NCBI GenBank assembly: GCA_029959085.1
Contig: JARWIR010000008.1
Location: forward strand, 4,774,001-4,838,000
From: Nemophila menziesii
Taxonomy: Eukaryota; Streptophyta; Magnoliopsida; Boraginales; Hydrophyllaceae
DNA length: 64,000 nucleotides
Direction: 5' to 3'
The notes below the pieces were generated by a model. That model had not been told where the DNA came from. It did no database searches and saw nothing but the letters and a program-made list of their open reading frames with translations. Each line of letters begins with the position of its first letter. Position 1 is the stretch's first letter. Below are positions 44,216-55,479 of this stretch, piece after piece. The position numbers and the translations under genes were made by a program.

Positions 44216-47200
44216 ATTATTTCGATATCTTCGGAGACATCAAGGTTTTCAACTCGTGGCCTTTTCGTAGGGCAGTTACGCTTCTCATGTCCAGGTAATT
44301 TACAAATACTACAATAACGTGGTGCCCTCTTAGTGGTTCCCTTAGGTCATGCGTCAAGAGGATCAACTGCTACATTTTGTACAGTCAATGGAACCACTAA
44401 AACTGTTCCATCTTCGTTTGGGTAGTTGCTAGTCCGAGCCACGACATTCGTCATTGCTTCTAGAGTATCGTTATATCCTCTTTCTCTACGAGCCGCGTGG
44501 TACCGCATGTCTTTCCACTTGGCATTCAAGTGACCCATCCTCGTTGTTTCTTTCTTGGTAAGGCTAAAATCTGCTAAACACTTGTCTCGATGGTTAAGGC
44601 TACTAGATGGGTCCATCAGAACTTAACAAAACAGTTAGGAATTTCTCTGACCCCTTTCACTTTCATCACATAGAATATATGCGTGCAACGTATTCTATGG
44701 GATTCACATTAGAGGCACGTGCACTTGATCGTCAATCTAGATCCCTCATTAGTATAACATACCTTTCGTATCAGCCTCGGGTTATTGTGAGATGCAATAA
44801 CATACGTACCAGAATTGAAGATTTGTGTAACAACCTTATGGTGAAGTTCACCTTGGTTTGGTATCTCCTTCCTAACTTTTAGAAAAAGGATCCTACTAAA
44901 TTGTTTACTAGCGTCTATCTCAATGTCATCCAGAACTGTCGTCGGGACAGGATTAGTTTGATTCGTAATCTACTCTTCTTTGTTGGCGTTGTATCTAAGG
45001 GTAACCATACCATTAAGGAACGCTTTGTCAAATTCGATAAACCTCCCTGTCTTATTCAAGAACCTATTGAGGTAAGCGTTTATTCCTTCGCACCGCTGAG
45101 TGGTCTTCACAAATCCAAAAAATATCCACGTATATATGCCTCTGCCCACATCGAACGTTTTTATACGTCTCCATGATCCACTTGTCCTCGACAAGGTCCT
45201 AGTTTTTCACCATATTCCACCAAGCCTCTTCAAACAATTCTAGGGTGACAGGGAGCCCCATCAACTTTTTAAAAATGGAACTGAAATTCTCCACCTTTAC
45301 ATTAGTAACTGCGTTTTGATTCAAATGTCATCAACATAACATGTGTCCAACCCTAGGGAACACAATATCTATTGCAGATGCCATTGACCTATCACCATCC
45401 GTGACAACAAATTGAGGCTTTTTTCCATTCATGGTGTTCGTGAATGTTTCTAGTACCCACACGTAAGAATCTCTTGTTTTGTTCTTAATCAGCACAATAC
45501 CAAAAATACACGTCTTCAGATGGTTGTTAACACCTGCAAGAACAACGAGCATGAAGCAATATGAATTTGTCTTGTAAGTGGTATAAGGCATCCCCGTAAA
45601 CCGTAAACTCTCTCTTAGATCTCCCGTCGCAAAAGAATAGTTTATCAAGTTAATTTTCACTGTCGATAGTTGATTGAAAGCAAACAGTGAATCACTCACA
45701 CACCTACCCTCCAAATACGCGAGTGTCACATTCACATCCCCCTCACTAATCTCGTCGGACCTTATCCGACCGAGGATATTATACAAATCCTTTCTCAAAA
45801 ACCCTACGTCTTGATACGATCTTACTTCTTTAACAAAAACGTCCATGATTTTAGACGTTCGTATTCCTGAAATGAAGAGAAAGGGCTTGGTCTAGATGTC
45901 CTTATTTTATATTCCGGTGTAATCGTAGAAAGTGCAAAGTCGCCATAGGAGTCAAGGATGGTTGTGATCCATTTCGAAGCGAGAGACTACATAACAATTA
46001 AGCTTGTCGTCATACTTGATACGTAGCCTAGCCTTATAGTCACACCTTGTTGGTGGGTCCTAGGGTGTTATAAAATTAAGTATTGAAATAAAAGGAACCA
46101 CAATACCGCAAGTGCACAGTTGTCCAAGTAATATTCCGATAAACCGGGTTTCGTTCGCAGGGACGGAATAGGTATAACTCTGGTATTAATCAACTAATAG
46201 AAATAATTGCTAAACAAAAAAGTAAAAGTATATTTGTTTGGTTTTTTATTTAAAACTAAAGATGCAAGAAATTAAATTACTGAATAAAATAAATATCGAA
46301 AAGAACTAATGCAAGTAAATAAGATGTAGATTTAAGAAGAGAAGGAGTACTTGATCCTTGCAAGGGTTTAACCTAACCTGTCTAACTAATGCTTCTATTT
46401 AAGGGCTAAACTGGTATTATTGTGCTAGTTAGGACTCTAATATCTCCTAACGCCCGTCAGAGTTGACTTAGGAGTTATCGTACGGTATTATAAACCCCGT
46501 CAGGGTGATTATATCTACTTTCAAACGGTTTCAGTCTCTTACCTCATTGATTGCATAGTTAGTTAAGCCCTTCAGGGTCAATAACGAATAATAGGCGTCT
46601 ATTATCTATGTCTGTATTTAAACCCCCCGTCAAGGTGATCACTTTGCCACTTAAGTGAATAGCCTAATTACTAAGATCTAAGTTTGATTCATGACTTCAA
46701 AATTAGTAATTAAAACAAAATAATAGTCAACACAAAATATCTAATCTAATTTAAATAATTAAATCCCAAATTCAGAAAACAAAAATTAAATAGAATTGGG
46801 TTCAACCCATATAGCATTCTCAAATACTAAAGAAATTAGTTCATAACAAAATTAAATACTATAATAAAATAAAGGAAAGACATAATTCTTAATTACATAA
46901 AAGATATTAGATAACCTAAAGGTTGGGTTGGCTGTTGTTGGAAGAATAGAATTACTCTAGCTCTAACTTCTCCTCTGCCTTTTTGCTCTGACTTGAAACT
47001 ATGAAGCGTAAGATGTAATTCTCTGAAGTGTGTGTAAAAAGGTGGCTAAAGGGTCTATTTATAATAGTAAATTAGGACTAGGACTTAGGTTAAGAGCATT
47101 AGGTCAAACTATAAAAAACCCAAACCCATCTTCTTCTATAATTCCCGTAATTGGTGTACAACCCTTAGTAAAACGGCTGTAACTTTTGCATATCAACTCC

Positions 47201-47918
47201 AAATGGACTAATTCCAGTTGCAAAATCTTCGTAACTCAAAGAGGCATTTTCACTATGTCATGGCCCAAAGGTTGAATCCGCTTCTAAGTGGCCCAAAAAC
47301 AACAATTAGTAACAGTCTTCCAGATCTGCAACTTCTTTAGTCAATTCTTCGGAAATTCTTTTCTTGCCTTTAGCCCCTCTGATTGATCTAAGACTTTAAT
47401 TCTCACTTCTCCTCCTTGACTTGGGTCTCCATAGAATCCATGAACCTAATAACTTTATACTAAAAACAAAAAAATTAACGCACAACAGCTCTAAAAATGC
47501 AAATAGCCTAATTCCAATGGGAAAAAGTGTAATATGACGAAATAAGCATACAAGTCTATCAAATAAGTAAATATTTGCCTAAAATTATGTCTCCTAACGG
47601 CTAATATTTCGAACAAAAAGGGAGACATCACTTGTCTCGGCCCTGTGATCTCTAACGTGATATTTTAATTCTAAGTACTGTTTTTTCCGAACACTGCACA
47701 AGAGCACATGAGTAACTGACCGGTAATTAAACTACCTGAATCTCCTGCCTTGCTCGACCGATCCTTTCAAAAACTGAATTCATGAGCACGAGCACACGTG
47801 TTGTAGAACATATAGGCTTCATCCTCGCTGGAGAACGCAACTTCATGATATCTTCTTTACTCAATCTCATAAGCAAGTCAACCCCCTTGGGGTTAAGATC
47901 ACCATCTCTGGTCGACAT
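44216..47918 (-). pseudogene. FAR1-like MULE-derived transposase, interrupted by a solo LTR
   Basis: Minus-strand order of domains. FAR1 DNA-binding domain: FSSEDEAYMFYNTCARAHEFSF (~47850-47780), LELKYHVRDHRAET (~47670-47636), then after the inserted LTR RCDYKARLRIKYDDK and FEMDHNHP (~46045-45970). MULE transposase: VGFLRKDLYN, YKTNSYCFMLVVLAGVNNH, CIFGIVLI, VVTDGDRSMASAID (45846-45331). The CEGINAYLNRFLNKTG segment is at ~45090-45040. A SWIM zinc finger is at ~44720-44660 (KCTC...RCTHIFYVM). A C-terminal CCHC knuckle CSICKLPGHEKRNC lies at ~44320-44280. FAR1/FHY3 proteins are light-signalling transcription factors derived from Mutator-like transposases, but most family members in genomes are transposon copies. 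The first transposase Asp (D in DTTY) is not present here. Frameshifts and stops break it. Confidence 0.88.
46051..47630 (-). mobile_element. Solo LTR, TGATGTCTCC family, in the FAR1 domain
   Basis: A 1580-bp LTR (plus strand TGGTGGGTCCTAGGG ... AAGGGAGACATCA) with identical 5-bp flanks CTTGT at 46046-46050 and 47631-47635. No internal region is present, so LTR-LTR recombination has removed the rest of the element. It is related to the LTRs at 22449 and 29002 (shared ends, CGCAGGGA block, the fold of CCGTCAGGG motifs, and AATATAGCATT/AATATGCTCT wording). Its TATA box is at 47055-47066 (minus strand). Confidence 0.93.
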
Positions 47919-47990
47919 ACCTAGATATTAAGATTTATGTTTTAGAAAGAGTTTCAAAATTGCAAACTACTAATTTTGTATAATATCTTA

Positions 47991-48090
47991 GGGTTTAATG
48001 CATTTCCATAAGTGCGGGGTTAAATATAATCTATAACTTGTTAGGAAATATAATATTTACTAAGATTAACCACATTAAATAAAATATTCT
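47991..48090. repeat. Direct repeat flanking the satellite block, left copy
   Basis: GGGTTTAATGCATTTCCATAAG and ACTAAGATTAACCACATTAAATAAAAT recur at 53241-53340 in the same orientation and spacing. Confidence 0.75.
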
Positions 48091-48093
48091 AAA

Positions 48094-48115
48094 TATATAT
48101 ATATATATATATATA
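48094..48115. repeat. (AT)n microsatellite
   Basis: Eleven AT dinucleotides at the left edge of the satellite block. Confidence 0.9.
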
Positions 48116-48179
48116 CTAGGTAAAACCCGTGTCTGAAGACACTGGAAATTTTTTGTTCCGTTAACGGAAATCAAACACA

Positions 48180-50330
48180 AGTTCCAAGGGTGAAGGTCAA
48201 GGTTAAAGTTAGGGTTAAGGTTTTTATTTTTTTGCTCATCAAGAAGAAGGTTAGGTTATGGTTAAGGTTAATGTTAAAGTTAAGGTTAAGGTTAGCGTTA
48301 AGGTTTAGGTCAACGTTAAGGATAAGGTTAATTTTAAGGTTAAAGTTAAGGGTTAAGGTTAAAGTTTAAGTCAAGGTTAAGGTTAAATTAAAATTTAAGA
48401 TTAATGTAAGTTAGAGTTAAGGTTTAAGATTAAACGTTTAAGGTTTAACGAAATTCCAGGTTTAAGGTCGAATATTAGCGCAATGATTCTTCATCTGTTT
48501 AAGGTTAAGGTTAATGTTACAGTTAAGATGAAAGTTAAGGTTAAGATTTAAAGTTAAAGGTTTAAAGGTTAAGTTAAATTTGAAGGATAAATGTTAAGGT
48601 TAGGGTTAGGGTTAAAGTTAAGGTTAAGGTTAAGATTAAGATTAAGTTTAAGGTTTAAGGTTCAAGGTTCAAGGTTTAAGGTTCAAGGTTCAAGGTTAAG
48701 GTTAATTTTTAACTTCAAGGTTAAGGTTATAGTTAAGGTTTAGGTTAAAGTTAAGATGAAGGTGAAGGTAAATATTAAGGCTTGAGATTTAAGGGTTAAG
48801 GTTAAAGGTTTAAGGGTTAAGGGTTAAGGTTAAATTTAAGGTTAAGTGAAGATGAAGATAAGGCTTTAAGGTTTAAGGTTCAATGGGAAGGTTTAAGGTT
48901 AAGGTTAATATTAAGGTTAAGGTTAAGGTTAAGGTTAAGGTTAAGGTTAAGGTTAAGGTTAAGGTTAAGGTTGAGGTTAAGGTTAAGGTTAAGGTTAAGG
49001 TTGAGGTTAAGGTTAAGGTTAAGGTTAAGGTTAAGGTTAAGGTTAAGGTTAAGGTTAAGTTTAAGGTTAAGGTTAAGGTTAAGGTTAAGGTTAAGGTTAA
49101 GGTTAAGGTTAAGGTTAAGGTTAAGTTTAAGGTTAAGGTTAAGGTTAAGGTTAAGGGTTAAGGTTAAAGTTTAAGTCAAGGTTAAGGTTAAATTAAATTT
49201 TAAGATTAATGTAAGTTAGAGTTAAGGTTTAAGATTAAACGTTTAAGGTTTAACTAAATTCCAGGTTTAAGGTTGAATATTAGCGCAATGATTCTTCATC
49301 TGTTTAAGGTTAAGGTTAATGTTACAGTTAAGATGAAAGTTAAGGTTAAAATTTAAAGTTAAAGGTTTAAAGGTTAAGGTAAATTTGAAGGATAAATGTT
49401 AAGGTTAGGGTTAGGGTTAAAGTTAAGGTTAAGGTTAAGATTAAGATTAAGGTTAAGTTTTAAGGTTCAAGGTTCAAGGTTCAAGGTTTAAGGTTCAAGG
49501 TTAAGGTTAATTTTTAACTTCAAGGTTAAGGTTATAGTTAAGGTTTAGGTTAAAATTAAGATGAAGGTGAAGGTAAATGGTAAGGCTTGAGATTTAAGGG
49601 TTAAGGTTAAAGGTTTAAGGGTTAACGGTTAAGGTTAAATTTAAGGTTAAGTGAAGATGAATATAAGGCTTTAAAGTTTAAGGTTCAAGGTAAAGGTTTA
49701 AGGTTAAGGTTAGTATTAAGGTTAAGATTAAGGTTAATATTAAGGTTAAGGTTAAGGTTAAGGTTAAGGTTAAGGTTAAGGTTAAGGTTAAGGTTAAGGT
49801 TAAGGTTAAGGTTAAGGTTAAGGTTAAGGTTAAGGTTAAGGTTAAGGTTGAGGTTGAGGTTAAGGTTGAGGTTGAGGTTGAGGTTGAGGTTGAGGTTGAG
49901 GTTGAGGTTGAGGTTAAGGTTAAGGTTAAGGTTAAGGTTAAGGTTAAGGTTAAGATTAAGGTTAAGGTTAAGGTTAAGGTTAAGGTCAAGGTTAAGGTTA
50001 AGGTTAAGGTTAAGGTTAAGGTCAAGGTCAAGGTTAAGGTTAAGGTTAAGGTTAAGGTTAAGGTTAAGGTCAAGGTTAAGGTTAATACCAAGGTTAAAAA
50101 TAAGGGTAAAATTAAGGTTAAGGTTTAGGTTGATAGTTAAGGGTCTAAGGTTATGGATATGGGATTGAGGGTTAAGGTTCAGGTTCAGGCTTAGTTTAAG
50201 GTTAATGTTAAGGTTAAATTTATGTTTAAGGTTAACGTCAAGTTCAAGGTCAATGTCAAGGTCAAAGTCAGTTTCACTGTCAAGGTCAAGGTAAAGGTCA
50301 AGGTTAAGGTTGTGTATAAGGTTTAATATT
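48180..50330. repeat. GGTTAA hexamer satellite
   Basis: Imperfect hexamer array on the plus strand. Perfect runs of GGTTAA occupy ~48910-49155 and ~49740-50090, with blocks of GGTTGA (~49848-49915) and GGTCAA variants. Elsewhere the hexamer is degenerate (GGTTCAA, GGTTTAA, GGTTAGGGTTAGGG at ~48597-48612). The long Val-Lys, Leu-Arg and Leu-Thr repeat frames here come from the hexamer and are not genes. Confidence 0.97.
48345..49700. repeat. 805-bp internal duplication within the hexamer satellite
   Basis: A complex segment with AATATTAGCGCAATGATTCTTC occurs at 48471 and 49276, embedded in matching surroundings (AAGTTTAAGTCAAGG, TTAGAGTTAAGGTTTAAG, TTAATTTTTAACTTCAAGG). The satellite therefore has a long-range repeat of about 805 bp. 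Confidence 0.92.
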
Positions 50331-51235
50331 TAGATTAAGGTTAATGTTAATTTAAATATTAGACGATTAACACGGTGGTCTTAGAAATTCGTTTGTAAAC
50401 AAAAATTGTTGGAAATTATATACTTTGTAGCATTCCTTAAAAAACAAAGGCGTATATACGAAATAAAATACCAACAATTAATAAATTATTGATTTACGAC
50501 GTTATGTTATATCCTTCTCCCACTATATATAGAAGAATTTATCTTTACAATACATATTTTTTATATATAAAACTTACTGACCAATTTGTTGTAAATTGAT
50601 ACTCTTATAAAAATATATTGGCTCACTTTTTCGAAATCATTAAATAAAGATTTTCGACAAATATATTTTATAAATTATATATATCAACAACAACAAAGAC
50701 AAAAAGGAAAGTAAAGAGATAAATTTGATAATAAATAAGAAAAAGAGAGAAATTAAAAAAATATGAGACAAATTAGATAATTATGAGAGAAATAGAGGAT
50801 TTTTTAATATTAATAGAAAATACTAAATGCAGGTTAGTCTTATAATTTTAATAATTAATAATGTAACTTTTATTGATCTATTTTTACAATAATCTTAATT
50901 AAATCGATATTCTACTGTCATTTCTCATATAAAACGTATTACCAAAATTCTAAATATATTATATATCGACATTAAATCCTACAAATATACTTCATTTCCA
51001 CTATTAAAGTATTATCAAACAAAATATATGTTCGTTGTAATTTGGTTTTAAAGGTCTAAATCGGTTTTGTCCAATTGTTCTTAAGTGTTTCAAGCTATTA
51101 TTAATATTATCATTATTATTATTATTAACTCCACCATATATTTCAATATTATTTTATTTCATTGACTTTTTTAAAAAATTGTGTAGGTTAATACACTGCT
51201 CGCATATTCCCAATTTGAAAAAATTTCTAAGATCA
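50331..51235. other. AT-rich unassigned DNA
   Basis: No ORF, element ends or known repeat recognised. Confidence 0.5.
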
Positions 51236-52956
51236 ATGTGGTTTTTATACAGATATAATACATGAGAAAATAAAAAAATAAATTTTTTAGGATATTTATG
51301 AGAAAGCTAAAAGAATTATGAGAGAAATAAGAGATTTTTGAGTAGTAATAGGAGAAGTTAGGTGTATTCTACTTTATTATATAAATATTATAAATCTATA
51401 TTAATTGTAAAGAGTGATTTAAGGTTTTTATTTTTAATTTTTTTTATTAAGTAAATAAGAATTAATTAATAGTATTAATTATAAGTGGGGCCAGAAACGA
51501 TCATGTCCACCACTTATTTGTGGCTGGAATCAATCATGACCACCACTTATGTAAAAACTCTATTTTTTTAGCTAAAAAAAAGGTAATTGATTGTATTATT
51601 AATTGATATATTTAAAATTTTATTTTAAAAAAAAGTAATAAGAAATATTAATGGTATTAATGATAGGTGGGACCAGAATCAATTTTGGCCACCACTTATG
51701 TTTAGCCAGATTAAATCTTGGCCACCACTTATGTTTGGTCAGATTTAATCCTGGCCACCACTTATGCGGACCGTTAAAAAAACTCTGAAATATAATATAA
51801 ATGTGGTTTTTATACAGATATAATAAATGAGAATATAAAAAAATAAAAAATTCAGGATATTTATGAGAAGGCTAAAAAAATTATGAGAGAAATAAGAGAT
51901 TTTTGAGTAGTAATAGGAGAAGTTAGGTGTATTCTATTTTATTATATAAATATTATAAATCTAGATTAATTGTAAAGAGTGATTTAAGGTTTTTATTTTT
52001 AATTTTTTTTATTAAGTAAATAAAAATTAATTAATGGTATTAATTATAGATGGGGCCAGGATCGATCATGACCACCACTTATGTTGTGGTTAAAATCAAT
52101 CATGACCACCACTTATGTAAAAACTCTATTTTTTAGCTAAAAAAAGAGGTAATTGATTGTATTATTAATTGGTATATTTAGAATTTTATTTTTTAAAAAA
52201 GTAATAAGAATATTAATGGTATTAATGATAGGTGGGGCCATAATCAATCCTGACCACCGTTTATGCTTAGCGAGATTAAATCTTGGCCACCACTTATGTT
52301 TGGCCAGATTTAATCCTGGCCACCACTTATGCGGGTAAATCTGGACCGTAGAAAAAACTCTGAAATATAATATAGATGTGGATTTTATACAGATATAATT
52401 AATGAGAAAATAAAAAATAAAAAATAAATTTTTTTAGGATATTTATGAGAAGGCTAAAAGAATTATGAGAGAAATAAAAGATTTTTAGGTAGTAATAGGA
52501 GAAGTTAGGTGTATTCCACTTTATTATATAAATATTATAAATCTGTATTAATTGTAAAAAGTGATTTACGGTTTTTATTTTTAATTTTTTTATTAATTAA
52601 ATAAGAATTAATTAACGGTATTAATTATAGGTGGGGCCAGAAACGATCATGGCCACCACTTATGTTGTGGCTAGAATCAATCATGACCACCATTTATGTA
52701 AAAACTCTATTTTTTAGCTACAAAAAGAGGTAATTGATTGTATTATTAATTGGTATATTTAGAATTTTATTTTTTTTAAAAATAATAAGAATATTAATGG
52801 TATTAATGATAGGTGGGCTCAGAATCATTCCTGGCCACCACTTATATTTAGCCAGATTAAATCTTGGCCACCACTTATATTTGGCCAGATTTAGTCCTGG
52901 CCACTACTTATGCGGGTAAATCTGGACCGTAGAAAAAACTCTGAAATATAATATAG
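51236..52956. repeat. Three tandem ~570-bp satellite units with ACCACTTATG subrepeats
   Basis: Units start with ATGTGG-TTTTATACAGATATAA at 51236, 51801 and 52376 (565, 575 and ~581 bp). Each contains TTATGAGAGAAATAA, AGTAATAGGAGAAGTTAGG and several copies of (GG)CCACCACTTATG spaced 30-60 bp. Copies share well over half of their bases. Confidence 0.95.
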
Positions 52957-52983
52957 ATATATATATAATAACTTAGGGTTTAA

Positions 52984-52987
<4 letters not shown>

Positions 52988-53042
<55 letters not shown>
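52988..53042. repeat. (TA)n microsatellite
   Basis: About 27 TA dinucleotides directly after the third 570-bp unit. Confidence 0.95.
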
Positions 53043-53045
<3 letters not shown>

Positions 53046-53240
53046 ACTAATTAACGAATAAAGGCTAATTATAATATTTCATATATTAATATTAATGTTA
53101 TAAATTAATGTTAATCTTTACAATTTAAATTTATTAATCAAGTTATTACATATTACCTAAATTAATATAATTACTAGGTAGTAAATATATATATGTAATA
53201 TTTGCATACTACTTATTTAGTAATAAAACTATATCGATTA

Positions 53241-53340
53241 AGGTTTAATATATTTCCATAAGTATAGTGTTTAATGTTTTTACTAACCTATTTGGGATTA
53301 TTTTATTTACTAAGATTAACCACATTAAATAAAATGTTCT
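53241..53340. repeat. Direct repeat flanking the satellite block, right copy
   Basis: Counterpart of 47991-48090, 5.25 kb away, ending AAATAAAATGTTCT. Confidence 0.75.
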
Positions 53341-53779
53341 AAGAAAAATAAATAATATAATAACTTAGGGTTTAATCTATTGACATTATTTTAGGGTTTA
53401 ACATACTTACATATTAATGTTAATTATTATATTTCATCCATTAATATAAAGTTAGAAAATTATGTTTATCATAAACATTTATATTCATTAATCAAATTAT
53501 TACATATTAATGTACTTGAACGAAGTCTGATGCACGACCTCTCGACTATGTCGACTATAGTAATGTCTTACAACTTGTATTTTCTCCACATCAACTTAGA
53601 GTACTTCTTCATATGCAAAAAAACACCATCTATTTATAAGGTAGGAACAAGTTGCCGATATCATAAGTAGATGAAGTTGCATTAACCATATCATCAAACT
53701 CAAACCTACCATATCAAAATCATCAATCTTGTCACTATTAAGCCATGACAATGTACATTGTCCATACATATGTTAAATA

Positions 53780-54500
53780 ATTCATATAAAAAATCTTATC
53801 ACCTAATAACCCTAAAACGTAACCCAAACCCTAAACCATTAGACATGAACCCTAAATAATAAACCCTAATACTAACGTACCCCTTAACCTATGAACCCTA
53901 CCAAGTCGATAAACCGTAGGCGCTATCCCTAACCCTTAATTATATACCTCAACCCTTAACCACATACACCAACCTTAATCATATACCCTAACATTTAACC
54001 ATATACCAAGGCCTTAACCCATATACACTAAGCCTTAACCAAAACACCCCTACCCTTAGCCATATATCCTAACCCTTAACCATATACCTAATCACTAACC
54101 TTAAACATATACCCTAATCCTTAACCATATACACCAACCCATAACTTAAACCATATACTCTAACCTTAACCATATACACCAACCCATAACCTAAACCATT
54201 GACCCTAACCCTTAACCATATACCCTAACCCTAAACCATATACCCCAACCCATAACCTTAAACATATCCCCTAACCCGTAACCTTAATCATAAACCCTAC
54301 CCATTAACCATAAACCCTGACCTACCCCTTAACTATATAAACTAACCATTAACATTAACCATATACACTAACCATTAACATTAACCATATACACTAACCC
54401 TTATATAAACTCACCATTAACATTCACCGATTACACTAACCCTTAACCATATAACATACATTACCCCTTGACCATATACCTTATATCATAAACCAAAACC
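53780..54500. repeat. CTTAACC / telomere-like degenerate array
   Basis: Begins with AACCCTAAA-type wording (ACCCTAAACC at ~53830) and continues as ~14-20-bp variants of CCCTTAACCATATAC to ~54500. The core CTTAACC is the complement of the GGTTAAG core at 48.2-50.3 kb, so the two arrays point in opposite directions. Confidence 0.85.
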
Positions 54501-55081
54501 ATAAACTATATCAAAATCATGCATAATGTCACCAATATGAAATGGAAAGATAAATTATTCAAAGTTTAGTTACATAACTAGGAAATAAGTATAATTCACG
54601 AAAAAAATGGAGTTAACGGGGTTAATCGACCCCCGTTTCAAATTATCGATCATATGGGGGAACGAATATCATAACTAAATGACCACATTCCTTGGGAACG
54701 AAAATTGAACTACATTAATTTCTTTTATAATTAATTTTATATAATCTAAATAGTGGAATAATGGCCAAGAAAGAAATTGATTAAAATACTACAATTTCGT
54801 AATTGTCAAAAAAAAAAATTAATAAGATAATCGAATCTAATCTAGGCTTAACAAGTGGCAGATCTTCCATGATTACTATATCTGTGGGGTGTGACATAAT
54901 GGCGGCTTGCATTTAATGTTATGGCACGTGCAATTAATGCACTCTTACACGGTTTGACTTTTCAACTGAAACGAAAAAAATGAACTAGCTGCCATTTAGG
55001 AACGAAAATTTACACCAGCGTCGTCATCATGACAACACACTATTCATTGAATGACAACACACTTACGCACCATCATGACAC
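54501..55081. other. Unassigned, AT-rich
   Basis: No gene or element recognised. Confidence 0.5.
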
Positions 55082-55349
55082 TACTATTAATTGAATGGCC
55101 ATCCATCATTACACTTTTAAGGGTATTAGGGTAAAAATACATAATAATACAATAATCGAATTAATCCTAGCCGTTGGAGGAGCCACGTGTCACGATCCTA
55201 CACTTGCACACATACAACTATTCATTGAATGGCCATCCATCATTACACTTTTAAGGGTATTAGGGTAAAAATACATAATAATACAATAATCGAATTAATC
55301 CTAGCCGTTGGAGGAGACACGTGTCACGATCCTACACTTGCACACATAC
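55082..55349. repeat. 134-bp tandem duplication containing an ACGTG motif
   Basis: Two nearly identical copies (ATGGCCATCCATCATTACAC at 55095 and 55229). Each contains CGTTGGAGGAG-CACGTGTCACGATCC, and CACGTGTC is a G-box/ABRE-like core. A third, partial copy of CATTGAATG wording lies just upstream at ~55042. Confidence 0.93.
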
Positions 55350-55479
55350 AACCTGTGTATTGTAGAATTTCCCTTTATTTAATAAAATTAAAATATACAT
55401 CATTGCTCTCCATAGATAAGAACTGAAAAATATATATAGTTCCTTTTTTTCCGTTAAAAATGCATATAACTAAAATAGG

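Noticed and set aside
47727..47918. 63-aa frame MSTRDGDLNPKG... as an independent gene
   Set aside because: After its first half an adjacent frame gives the FAR1 domain (FSSEDEAYMFYN), so it is the N-terminus of the FAR1-like pseudogene read past a frameshift.
48597..48612. GGTTAGGGTTAGGG as a true telomere
   Set aside because: Only two or three such units occur within a GGTTAA array, so it is a sequence variant and not a functional telomere tract.
48883..50168. Long open frames of Val-Lys, Leu-Arg and Leu-Thr repeats
   Set aside because: They are translations of the GGTTAA hexamer in several frames; no coding signal.
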